DNA of 25,842 nt from PWQG01 sp041685555 (GCA_041685555.1 JAWLFN010000010.1:1-25842); one strand, 5' to 3'. Counted from the first letter of the stretch, positions 14,716 to 24,545 are shown. A program made the numbers and translations. Notes: a model not told the origin generated them from the letters alone.

Positions 14716-15985
14716 ATCACTGGCATTGCACCATGGCTATGAATCCGAGCCCACCACCCGGTCGGCCGCGGTACCGATCTACCAGACCACCTCCTACACC
14801 TTTGAGGACACGCAGCACGGCGCCGATCTGTTCGACCTGAAGGTGGCGGGTAACATCTATACGCGGATCATGAATCCCACCAACGCGGTGCTGGAACAGC
14901 GCCTGGCGGAAATGGAAGGCGGCATTGGCGCATTGGCGCTGGCTTCCGGCATGGCCGCCATCACCTACGCCATCCAGTGTATCGCCACCGCGGGTGACAA
15001 CATCATCAGCACCAGTCAGCTGTATGGTGGTACATACAACCTGTTCGCGCATTCCTTTCCGGCCCAGGGGCTAGAGGTCCGCATGGCCTCGTTCGATGAC
15101 TACGAAAAGCTGGAAAGCCTGATCGATGACCGCACCAAGGCGGTATTCTGCGAATCCATCGGCAACCCGGCGGGCAATGTGGTCGATCTGCAGCGTCTTG
15201 CCGATATCGCGCACCGGCACGGGGTGCCACTGATCGTGGACAACACGGTGGCGACACCCTTCCTGTGTCGTTGTTTCGACCATGGCGCGGATATCGTGGT
15301 GCACTCCCTGACCAAATACATCGGCGGACATGGCACGACGGTGGGCGGCATCATCATCGATTCCGGCAAGTTCGACTGGGTCGCGAACCGCAAGCGATTC
15401 CCCATGCTCAACGAACCGGACCCTTCCTACCATGGCGTGGTCTACACGGAAGCGCTCGGTGAAGCCGCCTACATCGGTCGGTGCCGTGTTGTACCGTTGC
15501 GAAACACCGGTGCGGCTCTGTCTCCGATGAACGCCTTTCTCATTCTGCAGGGCCTGGAGACGCTGGGGTTGCGGATGGAGCGGCACTGTGAGAATGCACT
15601 GAAGGTGGCCAGGCATCTCCAGCAACATCCCAGGGTGAATTGGGTCAGGTACGCGGCACTGGAGGGCAGTGAATATCAATCCGTCTGCCAGAAAATCGCC
15701 GGGGGCAGGGCCTCGGGCATTCTCAGTTTCGGCATCCATGGAGGCCGGGAAGCCGGTGCGCAGTTCATCGACGCGCTGCGGATGATCCTGCGTCTGGTCA
15801 ATATCGGAGATGCCAAGTCACTGGCCTGTCATCCGGCGACCACCACACACCGACAGCTCAGTCCGGCCGAACTGGAGACAGCCGGCGTTTCGGAGGACCT
15901 GGTGCGCCTGTCCATCGGTATCGAGCATGTCGATGACATCATTGCCGATATCGACCAGGCCCTCGATCGGGTCACTTCATCCTGA
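14705..15985 (+). CDS. metY: O-acetylhomoserine sulfhydrylase / Cys-Met metabolism PLP enzyme
   Basis: This 426-residue PLP enzyme of the cystathionine-gamma-synthase family should convert O-acetylhomoserine plus sulfide (or methanethiol) to homocysteine (or methionine). The PLP lysine is K204 in SLTKYIGGHG; D179 in VDNTVATP is the pyridine-nitrogen aspartate, and YTRIMNPTN (52-60) and ALASGMAAI are the usual phosphate and cofactor contacts. The length of about 426 and the KYIGGHGT form favour MetY (O-acetylhomoserine aminocarboxypropyltransferase) over MetB/MetC (about 380-400). AAGGGAG precedes the ATG at 14705. It sits within a tightly packed run of unrelated functions, between CIA30 and a small membrane protein. 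Confidence 0.92.
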   Translation: MKLESLALHHGYESEPTTRSAAVPIYQTTSYTFEDTQHGADLFDLKVAGNIYTRIMNPTNAVLEQRLAEMEGGIGALALASGMAAITYAIQCIATAGDNIISTSQLYGGTYNLFAHSFPAQGLEVRMASFDDYEKLESLIDDRTKAVFCESIGNPAGNVVDLQRLADIAHRHGVPLIVDNTVATPFLCRCFDHGADIVVHSLTKYIGGHGTTVGGIIIDSGKFDWVANRKRFPMLNEPDPSYHGVVYTEALGEAAYIGRCRVVPLRNTGAALSPMNAFLILQGLETLGLRMERHCENALKVARHLQQHPRVNWVRYAALEGSEYQSVCQKIAGGRASGILSFGIHGGREAGAQFIDALRMILRLVNIGDAKSLACHPATTTHRQLSPAELETAGVSEDLVRLSIGIEHVDDIIADIDQALDRVTSS

Positions 15986-15996
15986 GGGCGGGTGGC

Positions 15997-16413
15997 ATGA
16001 TGAGCAGTGAGCTGACGACAAGGTTACCCGGGGACGGGGCCGGGCTGTGGCTGTCCGGCATCGCGGGTCTGGTCATTGCGCTCTTGGTCAGTCAACTGGT
16101 GGGTCAGCCGGTACCCTGGACCGCAGGGCTTTACTACTGGCTGGGCTGGCCCCTGATGTGCGCCGTGGTGGCGCTGGTGACCTGGAAGTATCCGCTGCGG
16201 GCCTGGCGCTGGCCCATGGCCATGGTGGTCGGTCAGGTCTTCGCTGTGATTCTGGGTGGCGAGGGCGATATGGCGCCGATAGCACTGATCTACGCGACTT
16301 TGCTGTCCGTACCACAATTTCTGGTGGCCAGCCTGATTTCGAGACGCTGGCTGGCTCAGCAACAGACGGCCCCGCGCGATGGGGACAACGATCCGGAAGA
16401 GGATGCAGAATGA
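15997..16413 (+). CDS. Small four-helix membrane protein, unknown function
   Basis: This 138-residue protein has four hydrophobic segments (about 17-35, 43-63, 71-88 and 95-114) and an acidic C-terminal tail (GDNDPEEDAE). No family is recognised. GGGCGGG lies ahead of the ATG at 15997, and a second ATG follows directly. It starts 11 bases after metY and its stop overlaps the hemH start (ATGA). The coupling to ferrochelatase suggests a housekeeping membrane role in the same transcript, but nothing in the sequence shows a specific activity. Confidence 0.75.
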   Translation: MMSSELTTRLPGDGAGLWLSGIAGLVIALLVSQLVGQPVPWTAGLYYWLGWPLMCAVVALVTWKYPLRAWRWPMAMVVGQVFAVILGGEGDMAPIALIYATLLSVPQFLVASLISRRWLAQQQTAPRDGDNDPEEDAE

Positions 16414-17489
16414 AATACAGGGGACGCCCGCACTTCAGTCATGACGAGCCGGAGCGTATCGGGGTACTGATCACCAATCTGGGTACACCGGACGAGCCCA
16501 CCACGCCGGCCTTGCGCCGTTACCTGGGGCAATTCCTGTGGGATCCCCGCGTGGTCGAGGTGCCCAGGCCACTGTGGTGGCTGATCCTGCATGGGGTGAT
16601 CCTGCGCATCCGGCCGCGGCGTTCGGCGGCCGCTTACCGAACGGTGTTCACGGATCGCGGCTCGCCATTGCTGTCCCATACCCGGGATCAGTCTGAGGCG
16701 TTGGCACAGGCTCTGCAGCAGCGGGGCCATGAGCACGTCGTGGTGGAGTTCGCCATGCGCTACGGTAATCCGTCGATCCCTTCGGTGCTGGAGTCCATGC
16801 TGGAGCGAGGCGTGCGGCGTCTGCTGGTGCTGCCGATGTATCCGCAGTATTCCGCCAGTACCACGGCGTCCACCTTCGACGCCATCAGCGCGGACTTCAG
16901 CCGGCGTCGCTGGCTGCCGGGGCTGCGCTTCATCAACCACTATCACGATTATCCGCCCTTCATCGAGGCGGCTGCCCGTCGTATCGAAGCGTACTGGGCG
17001 GAGAGCGGTAAAGCGGATCTGTTGCTGTTTTCCTATCATGGAGTGCCTTTGCGTTACCTTCATGAGGGGGATCCGTACCATTGTGAATGCCACAAGACTT
17101 CGCGTTTGCTGGCCGAGCGGTTGGGTCTGCCGGATGAAGCCTGGAAGACGACTTTCCAGTCGCGTTTCGGCCGGGAAGAGTGGCTTAAGCCCTACACCGA
17201 TGAGACGCTGAAGGCCCTGCCGGGCGAAGGGGTGAAGTCGGTGCAGGTATTCTGCCCCGGGTTTTCGGCGGACTGCCTGGAAACCATCGAGGAGATCGGT
17301 GAGGAAAACCGGGAGTACTTTCTGGAAGCCGGCGGCGAGCGCTACGAGTACATCAGCGCGCTCAATGATCGTCCCGAGCATATCGAGGCACTGGCATCTC
17401 TGGTGGAGGAAAATCTGGCGGGCTGGACCGAGCCAGAATCCGATCCGGAGCGACAGGCCAGGGCAAAAGCCCTGGGCGCCGCGAAGTAA
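16410..17489 (+). CDS. hemH: Ferrochelatase
   Basis: This 359-residue protein inserts Fe2+ into protoporphyrin IX, the last step of protohaem synthesis. It shows LITNLGTPDEPT (20-31) at the N-terminus, LPMYPQYSASTTAST (about 141-155), the catalytic-histidine motif FSYHGVP (H210) and the C-terminal FCPGFSADCLETIEEI (281-296, catalytic Glu at about 291). The ATG at 16410 overlaps the stop of the preceding gene (ATGA); the open frame continues upstream only as a shadow of that gene. It ends 8 bases before the convergent tolC. A haem supply fits the two cytochrome genes nearby at 22-24 kb, though these are separate units. Confidence 0.96.
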   Translation: MKYRGRPHFSHDEPERIGVLITNLGTPDEPTTPALRRYLGQFLWDPRVVEVPRPLWWLILHGVILRIRPRRSAAAYRTVFTDRGSPLLSHTRDQSEALAQALQQRGHEHVVVEFAMRYGNPSIPSVLESMLERGVRRLLVLPMYPQYSASTTASTFDAISADFSRRRWLPGLRFINHYHDYPPFIEAAARRIEAYWAESGKADLLLFSYHGVPLRYLHEGDPYHCECHKTSRLLAERLGLPDEAWKTTFQSRFGREEWLKPYTDETLKALPGEGVKSVQVFCPGFSADCLETIEEIGEENREYFLEAGGERYEYISALNDRPEHIEALASLVEENLAGWTEPESDPERQARAKALGAAK

Positions 17490-17497
17490 TTGCTGCT

Positions 17498-18868
17498 TCA
17501 GGGAGTGGCGTCGTCGCCATTGGCGGCTGATGCCGCTTCTTCTTCCAGCCAGGCATTGATGTCGATGATGTCCTGTGGTGTCAGGGTGCCGGTGATCTGC
17601 TGCAGAGTCAGCGTGTCCAGCACATAATTGTAGCGGGCCTCGGCGTGATCACGCAGGGCGCGGAACAACTGCTGGCGGGCCTGCACCACATCGACAATGT
17701 TCCGGGTACCCACCTCATAGCCGGCCTCGATGGCTTCCAGCGCCGAGCGGGCCGAACGGATCGCCTGCTGGCGCTGCGCCACCACCATGGCATCGGTATT
17801 GACCCGGCGGTACGCATTGCGGATTTCCTGCCGGGTCTGACGACGGATCAGGTTGAGCTGCTCCTGCTGGGCCACCACATCATACTCGGCTGCCTGGCGG
17901 CGGGAGCTGACCGCGTGACCGCTGTAAAGGGGGATCGAGACGCTGACGGCTACGGAGGTGCCCTCAAAGGCGCCGCCGGCCCGTTGGCCGCCATCCGAGC
18001 TGACGGTGGTGTCGGATTCGGAACGGTTGTAACCACCCTGAAGACTGACAGTGGGCAGGTGATCGGAGCGCCGGGCCCGGGCCACCTGTTGCCTGGCTTC
18101 CACACCTGATTCGGCCGCCAGCAGGGAGAGATTGTTGTTCAGCGCTTCGTCGGTCCAGTCCGCCATGGCCCCTTCGACGGGTTCGATCGGAAAATCCTCG
18201 CTGAGAATGTCCACGTTGGGGTGAGGTTGCCCGGTGATCGCTTCCAGGGCTTCATACGCACTGTCCAGCGCGTCCTCGGCCAGGATCGTGTTATTGCGCG
18301 CCAGGTCATAGGCGGCCTGTGCCTCGTAGACTTCGGTGATGGCCACCAGTCCCACTTCCTCGCGCTGGCTGGCCTGCTCAAACTGCCTCTCCGCCGCTTC
18401 CTCTTCCTGGCGCCGGGTTTCCAGAAAGTCGATGGCCAGCAACACGTCAAAATAGGCCGTGGCCACCCGCAGGATCAGCTCCTGCTCCTGGGCCTGGAAG
18501 TTCAGCACCTGGGCCTGGTCCGAAGCCCTGGCGCCCTGATAGTCGTACCAGGCGGCCAGGTTGATCAGGCTCTGCTGGATATTGACCCCATAGCGGCGAC
18601 TGGCGTCCTCGGGCATCAGGCTGACTGTACCGGCGGGCCCGGAGGCCTCCCGGCTTTCCGAGAAGCTGGCATTGGCGCGGGGCAGAAGCGATGAGCGGGC
18701 CTGGATCACCTGCTGTTGTGCCGAGTTCAGTTGTGCTTCGGCCTGTCGCAGTTGCGGATCGTTGCGCATGGCCAGCTCCAGAATGGAAAGCAGGTCGTCG
18801 GCCAATACCGGCTTTGTGGTCAGCAGGCAGAGCGATAGCAGGCCTGTCACGCGGATAAAACGTCCCAT
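17498..18868 (-). CDS. tolC: TolC family outer-membrane channel protein
   Basis: This 456-residue outer-membrane efflux protein has a Sec signal peptide (residues 1-23, cleaved near PVLA/DD). Two outer-membrane efflux domain repeats follow, each a long helical stretch, e.g. LRQAEAQLNSAQQQVIQARSSL and ARSALEAIEAGYEVGTRNIVDVV, the latter being the typical 'GYEVGTR...DVL.A....' element of TolC. It would form a trimeric channel that works with inner-membrane pumps and adaptors, none of which is encoded in the window. It diverges from thiC (227-base gap) and converges on hemH. From memory, a tolC-thiC divergent neighbourhood also occurs in Pseudomonas. Confidence 0.93.
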   Translation of the reverse strand: MGRFIRVTGLLSLCLLTTKPVLADDLLSILELAMRNDPQLRQAEAQLNSAQQQVIQARSSLLPRANASFSESREASGPAGTVSLMPEDASRRYGVNIQQSLINLAAWYDYQGARASDQAQVLNFQAQEQELILRVATAYFDVLLAIDFLETRRQEEEAAERQFEQASQREEVGLVAITEVYEAQAAYDLARNNTILAEDALDSAYEALEAITGQPHPNVDILSEDFPIEPVEGAMADWTDEALNNNLSLLAAESGVEARQQVARARRSDHLPTVSLQGGYNRSESDTTVSSDGGQRAGGAFEGTSVAVSVSIPLYSGHAVSSRRQAAEYDVVAQQEQLNLIRRQTRQEIRNAYRRVNTDAMVVAQRQQAIRSARSALEAIEAGYEVGTRNIVDVVQARQQLFRALRDHAEARYNYVLDTLTLQQITGTLTPQDIIDINAWLEEEAASAANGDDATP

Positions 18869-18943
18869 AGTCCGTTGTCCTGTTCAATATTCCGAGGTTG
18901 CTGTCTGGTGGGCCGGCTACCCGCGGGCTCCGGCATTCTCCAC

Positions 18944-18962
18944 GGCGGCGGAGGATGCCGCC
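18944..18962. repeat. 6-bp inverted repeat in the tolC-thiC intergenic region
   Basis: GGCGGC, 7-base spacer, GCCGCC. A second pair, GCCGG (18912-18916) with CCGGC (18930-18934), lies just to the left. Both are GC-rich and could form leader hairpins if thiC or tolC transcripts began upstream. Neither resembles the TPP riboswitch core. In GC-rich DNA such short repeats may be chance. Confidence 0.3.
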
Positions 18963-19020
18963 AGGACATCACTGCGCGTTGCCACGGCATTCATCACTAC
19001 GGATGGCGCCGGGCCGCGGT

Positions 19021-19048
19021 TTAACCGTACTGTGGATTGAGGCATAAT
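19021..19048 (+). promoter_or_regulatory. Candidate sigma70-like promoter for thiC
   Basis: TTAACC (19021-19026), 16 bases, CATAAT (19043-19048; five of six matches to TATAAT). Transcription would start near 19055, giving a leader of about 40 bases before the thiC ATG at 19096. That is too short to hold a TPP riboswitch. The -35 is weak, so the assignment is tentative. Confidence 0.3.
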
Positions 19049-19095
19049 GAACCGTTTTCCCGGTCATCCCGAAATGCGAGCACAGGATAGACGAA

Positions 19096-20979
<1,884 letters not shown>

Positions 20980-21044
20980 TCGGGACCCGCCTGCCGCGGA
21001 TATGCGGTTGGACCACCATCATCACGAATGAGAGTTGTAGAGAC

Positions 21045-22133
21045 ATGTCGAACGAAACACGGGAACGGGTGGACGATCTTAACGTCGAATCCTTCGATAC
21101 CCTGATCACCCCCGAAAAACTGAAGGAAGCACTGCCTCTGGAAGGCGAGGCCCTGGAGGTCGTGCGCAATGGCCGTCAGACCATCTACGACATCCTGGAT
21201 CGCAAGGATCCGCGTCTGTTCGTGGTGGTCGGTCCATGTTCCATCCATGACGTGGAGGCGGCGCTGGACTATGCGGCCCGGCTGAAGAAGCTGGCCGACG
21301 AGCTGCGGGACACGTTGTTCCTGGTCATGCGGGTGTATTTCGAGAAACCCCGTACCTCGGTGGGCTGGAAAGGACTGATCAATGATCCGGACATGGATGA
21401 CACGTTCCAGATCGAAAAGGGCCTGCGCACCGGTCGCAAGCTGCTGCTGGATATTTCGAAGATCGGTCTGCCGACCTCCACCGAAGCGCTGGACCCGATT
21501 TCACCGCAGTACATGCAGGATCTGATCGCCTGGTCGGCCATCGGCGCGCGGACCACCGAATCGCAGACCCACAGGGAAATGTCCAGTGGCCTGTCTTCGG
21601 CCGTGGGCTTCAAGAATGGCACCGATGGTGGTCTGACCGTGGTGGTCAACGCCATGCAGTCGGTCAGTCATCCCCACCGTTTCCTGGGCGTGGACGCCAG
21701 TGGTCAGGTATCCGTGGTGACCACGCGCGGTAACCCCTATGCACATGTGGTGTTGCGCGGTGGCAGCTCGGGTCCCAATTACGATTCCGTACATGTGGCC
21801 CAGGCCGAGAAGGAGCTGGAGAAGGGCGGGGTCAGTACCAACATCATGATCGATTGCAGTCATGCGAATTCCAACAAGGATCCCACGGTTCAGTCACTGG
21901 TGTTGAAGGATGTCACCCACCAGATCCTGGAAGGTAACCGTTCCATTGTCGGCCTGATGCTGGAAAGCAATATCAACTTCGGTAACCAGAAAATTCCAGC
22001 GGATCTCTCACAGCTCGAGTACGGGGTATCGGTCACCGATGCCTGTATTGATTGGGATGAGACCGAGCGCAGTCTGCGCCAGATGGCCGAGAAGCTGAAA
22101 CCGGTGCTTCCGAACCGGAACAGCGCGGACTGA
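21045..22133 (+). CDS. aroG: 3-deoxy-7-phosphoheptulonate synthase, class I (AroG/AroF/AroH type)
   Basis: This 362-residue enzyme condenses phosphoenolpyruvate and erythrose-4-phosphate to DAHP, the first step of the shikimate pathway. The metal-site motif VVGPCSIHD places C65, and MRVYFEKPRTSVGWKG (PEP-binding region), GARTTESQTHRE, RGGSSGPNY and DCSHANSNKD are all present as in the E. coli AroF/G/H family. Which aromatic amino acid inhibits it cannot be told. Start ATG at 21045 is preceded by a modest GAGA. It shares its strand with thiC. Erythrose-4-phosphate comes from the pentose-phosphate pathway, but a link to the left-edge genes would be speculation. Confidence 0.95.
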   Translation: MSNETRERVDDLNVESFDTLITPEKLKEALPLEGEALEVVRNGRQTIYDILDRKDPRLFVVVGPCSIHDVEAALDYAARLKKLADELRDTLFLVMRVYFEKPRTSVGWKGLINDPDMDDTFQIEKGLRTGRKLLLDISKIGLPTSTEALDPISPQYMQDLIAWSAIGARTTESQTHREMSSGLSSAVGFKNGTDGGLTVVVNAMQSVSHPHRFLGVDASGQVSVVTTRGNPYAHVVLRGGSSGPNYDSVHVAQAEKELEKGGVSTNIMIDCSHANSNKDPTVQSLVLKDVTHQILEGNRSIVGLMLESNINFGNQKIPADLSQLEYGVSVTDACIDWDETERSLRQMAEKLKPVLPNRNSAD

Positions 22134-22143
22134 GCGGCGCAAT

Positions 22144-22164
22144 CCGGCGGAAGCCGGAAGGAGG
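22144..22164 (+). promoter_or_regulatory. Hairpin with GGAA loop abutting the ribosome binding site of the cytochrome c gene
   Basis: CCGGC-GGAA-GCCGG (22144-22157) forms a 5-bp GC stem closed by a GNRA-type tetraloop. It is followed at once by AAGGAGG (22158-22164), seven bases before the ATG at 22172. The stem leaves the ribosome site free, so it may stabilise the mRNA 5' side rather than block translation. It could also weakly insulate the gene from aroG. Confidence 0.4.
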
Positions 22165-22171
22165 ACGATCC

Positions 22172-23047
22172 ATGAACAGAAACGGCATCATCGCGGCTCT
22201 GATTGTGCTCGTGGTCGGATTGATCTGGCAATGGTCCTCCCCGCCGTCGGTTTCGCGAACCGCGTTGCCGGATTCGGCGGAAGTCATCGAGCGGGGCCGG
22301 TATCTGGTCCATGCCGGAGGCTGTATCAGCTGTCATCAGAACGAGGCGGATGAGGATGACAGCCTCAGCGGCGGTCATGCTCTGGAGTCGCCGTTCGGCA
22401 CATTCCATGCGTCCAATATCACCCCGGATGGGGACACCGGCATCGGTGGCTGGTCCGGAGAGGATTTTATCCTGGCGTTGAAGCACGGCCGGGCGCCGGA
22501 AGGTGTCCATTACTATCCCGCGTTTCCCTATCGCTCCTATGCCGGCATCAGTGATGATGAGGCGCTGGCCATCGGTGCCTGGCTGATGTCGCAGCCGGCA
22601 GTGCGGAACGAGGTGCCGGAGCATGAGCTGTCCGGCTGGATCAGCCGCTGGCAGATGAGGTTCTGGAATCTGATGGCCGATGTGCTGCAGGAAGAACCCG
22701 CCCCGGTCGGTGATGATCCGCAGCTCCAGCGGGGCGCCCACCTGGCCCGCAGTCTGGGGCATTGCGGAGAATGTCATACCCCTCGAAATGCGTTGGGCGT
22801 GCCGGATATGACGCGGGAGTTCGCCGGTGCGGAACTGGTCGAGGGAGAATCGGTGCCGGCCATTGACCCGCAGGCACTGTCCGACTGGACCGAGGAAGAT
22901 TTCGAGCTGTTGCTGTTCCTGGGCATGCTGCCGGACGGAGACTATGTGGGTGGTGAAATGGGGGATGTTGTCGAGCACAACACGGCGGAACTCACCGAAG
23001 AAGATCGCGAGGCCCTGTCGGCCTTCTTCATCCGCGGTCTGCGGTAA
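22172..23047 (+). CDS. Di-haem c-type cytochrome, membrane-anchored
   Basis: This 291-residue protein has an N-terminal hydrophobic helix (about 6-22) acting as an uncleaved anchor or signal, and two covalent haem sites: CISCH (C51, C54, H55) and CGECH (C198, C201, H202). Sequence around the first haem (ERGRYLVHAGGCISCH, then SPFGTFHASNITPD..TGIGGWS) resembles the cytochrome subunits of membrane alcohol/sugar dehydrogenases, which carry three haems; here there are two, and no dehydrogenase gene is adjacent. The C-terminal portion is rich in Glu and Asp. It should work in the periplasm passing electrons to a terminal oxidase or other acceptor. A strong AAGGAGG precedes the ATG. The partner is not identified. 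Confidence 0.88.
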   Translation: MNRNGIIAALIVLVVGLIWQWSSPPSVSRTALPDSAEVIERGRYLVHAGGCISCHQNEADEDDSLSGGHALESPFGTFHASNITPDGDTGIGGWSGEDFILALKHGRAPEGVHYYPAFPYRSYAGISDDEALAIGAWLMSQPAVRNEVPEHELSGWISRWQMRFWNLMADVLQEEPAPVGDDPQLQRGAHLARSLGHCGECHTPRNALGVPDMTREFAGAELVEGESVPAIDPQALSDWTEEDFELLLFLGMLPDGDYVGGEMGDVVEHNTAELTEEDREALSAFFIRGLR

Positions 23048-23058
23048 AAGCAGAGCAC

Positions 23059-23095
23059 CCCGTCCGTTCCGCCACACGGGTGACGGAACGGCGGG
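23059..23095. terminator. Hairpin between convergent cytochrome genes, likely bidirectional terminator
   Basis: CCGTTCCG (23064-23071), a 12-base loop, CGGAACGG (23084-23091), extended outward by CCCG/CGGG with one bulged T. It lies between two genes that face each other, ends 17 bases before the cytochrome c' stop codon, and could serve both strands. There is no clear T-run on either side, so it is a weaker terminator than the one at 23760-23788. Confidence 0.55.
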
Positions 23096-23112
23096 CTGAT
23101 CAGTGCTCCGGT

Positions 23113-23598
23113 TCAGTCGTCATCAACGCGGAAGTCATCGTGGCAGTCGCCGCAGTTGGAACCGAATTCCCGTACCGCGCCGATCACTTCCATGCGGTCA
23201 CCGCCGGCGGCCACCTCCGCGAATATATTGGCGCCTTCTTCCAGATCGGCGGCCGCCTGTTCAAATGCATCCATGTTGTCCCAGATCCGTGGCAGTGCCT
23301 CGGTTTCCACGTCGAAATCACGCGTGTCCATGGCGGCCACGACATCCGGAATCATCGGTGCCAGTTCGGCGATGCGCCGTGCATTGCGTTCCGCCAGTTC
23401 GGCATCAAAGTCCCTGTCCCCACGCGCCATGGCGCTGATCGGTGCCATATGGAATCCCAGCAGCTTGAATATGGCCTGACGGGTTTCCGTCGCGGCCATC
23501 GCCTGCTGACGAGGGTCGGGACTGTCCTGGGCCGTGGCTGTAAAAATGGCGGCACAGGCAAGTACTGCTGTGCCAGCAGTCAGAATACGTTTCAACAT
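23113..23598 (-). CDS. cycP: Cytochrome c' (class II c-type cytochrome)
   Basis: This 161-residue periplasmic haem protein has a signal peptide (residues 1-23, cleavage near TATA/QD) and a four-helix bundle with the haem-attachment motif CGDCH (C149, C152, H153) close to the C-terminus, as in class II cytochromes c; an RQAIFKLLGFHM segment matches helix A. Cytochrome c' binds NO or CO and often protects against nitrosative stress. The ATG at 23598 was chosen because GGAG stands 9 bases before it and a signal peptide follows directly; another in-frame ATG at 23613 contains that ribosome site. It faces the di-haem cytochrome gene, which may be a functional partner. Confidence 0.9.
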   Translation of the reverse strand: MLKRILTAGTAVLACAAIFTATAQDSPDPRQQAMAATETRQAIFKLLGFHMAPISAMARGDRDFDAELAERNARRIAELAPMIPDVVAAMDTRDFDVETEALPRIWDNMDAFEQAAADLEEGANIFAEVAAGGDRMEVIGAVREFGSNCGDCHDDFRVDDD

Positions 23599-23650
23599 GC
23601 GGTGATACTCCATCGGTTGTTGGATTTCTTGTTCCGCTCTTACGCAAAAC

Positions 23651-23679
23651 AGTATAAACACCCGTTTCCCGCTTGAACA
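23651..23679 (-). promoter_or_regulatory. Candidate promoter of the cytochrome c' gene
   Basis: On the minus strand TATACT (23656-23651) is a good -10 hexamer, five of six matches. A poor -35, TGTTCA (23679-23674), lies 17 bases upstream. Transcription would start near 23645, about 45 bases before the chosen ATG. The weak -35 hints at an activator, but no clear FNR or NO-sensor site was recognised. Confidence 0.35.
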
Positions 23680-23759
23680 GGCGCCCATGGCATGGTCGGA
23701 CGGGGTCAATCGACGCTTGAGGGACTGACTGCCTTTCCGGGGGAGAGCCTGTACCCGGC

Positions 23760-23788
23760 AAAAAAAACGCAGGCCGGGTGGCCTGCGT
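23760..23788 (-). terminator. Rho-independent terminator of the GST-like gene
   Basis: Read on the minus strand: ACGCAGGCC, loop ACCC, GGCCTGCGT, followed by a run of eight T. It has a perfect 9-bp GC-rich stem with a tetraloop. It lies 67 bases after the stop of the GST-like gene and insulates the downstream cytochrome c' promoter. Confidence 0.92.
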
Positions 23789-23855
23789 CAACGTCGTGCA
23801 CTTCGCGGGGAGAAAGGAGCCATCTCTACACGAAAGCGGGTTGGTTACACTACCA

Positions 23856-24545
23856 CTACATACTGCTTACAGCGCTCAATGCCACAGGTTGCTGCTCTCT
23901 GCGGCCTTCTTCCACCCACTGACGAACCCACGGGTTCGCCAGTAGCGTGTCGGCATAACGGCGCGCTTCACCGCTCAGTTCGGCACCATAGGCGTCAAAG
24001 CAGACCGCCATGGGTGCGAACATGCAGTCGGCGATCGAGAAGCGACCGAAAAGGTATTCTCCGCCGCTGCCATGCTTGCGGCGGCAGCAGCTCCAGATAG
24101 CGTCAATCCGGGCGATCTCATCGCTGATTTCGTCCGTCTCGAACAGCTCCACCGAGGCCTGACAGTTCATGGGCCAGTCACGCTGGAGGTGGGGAAACCC
24201 GGAATGCATTTCCGCGCAGACCGAGCGGGCCGTGGCCCTTTTGCGCGGAGTGACCGGCCAGCCGCGATGGTCCAGCAGGGCCTCCGAGATATATTCGCAG
24301 ATCGCGATCGAGTCCCAGACCGTGGTGTCGTGGTGGATCAGTGCGGGGACCTTCAGTGATGGCGACAACGGACCGAGTTTCTCGGCGGTATTGGGTTGAT
24401 ACAACTCGACCCGGACTTCCTCGAAGGGAATGTCAAAATTCCTGAGCAGCAGCCAGGGCCGCATCGACCATGATGAAAAACTCTTGTTGCCGATCACCAG
24501 CCTCAAGGCGCCTGACGCTGAATGGACTGCTTCTCTTACGCTCAT
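23856..24545 (-). CDS. Glutathione S-transferase family protein
   Basis: This 229-residue soluble protein has an N-terminal thioredoxin-like domain: GNKSFSSWSMRPW (about 19-31, the likely catalytic Ser region), KVPALI with the conserved cis-Pro, and WDSIAICEYI (the glutathione-contacting Ser). The C-terminal helical domain has FSIADCMFAPM, matching the GST 'S.AD....' N-capping box. It would conjugate or bind glutathione, perhaps in detoxification; the substrate is unknown. ATG at 24545 has a GAGGGGCAGG stretch just upstream. The gene is monocistronic, with its own strong terminator, and diverges from the response regulator gene. Confidence 0.9.
   Translation of the reverse strand: MSVREAVHSASGALRLVIGNKSFSSWSMRPWLLLRNFDIPFEEVRVELYQPNTAEKLGPLSPSLKVPALIHHDTTVWDSIAICEYISEALLDHRGWPVTPRKRATARSVCAEMHSGFPHLQRDWPMNCQASVELFETDEISDEIARIDAIWSCCRRKHGSGGEYLFGRFSIADCMFAPMAVCFDAYGAELSGEARRYADTLLANPWVRQWVEEGRREQQPVALSAVSSM

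Noticed and set aside
17490..17497. Terminator between convergent hemH and tolC
   Set aside because: The gap is only 8 bases, and nearby GC hairpins such as GGCG-TCGT-CGCC lie within tolC and have no T-run.
18869..19095. TPP riboswitch ahead of thiC
   Set aside because: Looked for because it is expected; the conserved CTGAGA and CCTGAT/GGATAAT blocks are not there. The TGAACC near 19048 is isolated and lacks the rest of the core.
21890..23077. 395-codon minus-strand open frame across aroG and the cytochrome gene
   Set aside because: Long, but antisense to two genes with clear motifs (RGGSSGPNY, two CxxCH). It crosses a real gene boundary and has no domain of its own.
23080..23676. 198-codon plus-strand open frame
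   Set aside because: Antisense to cytochrome c', which has a signal peptide, ribosome site and CGDCH motif.
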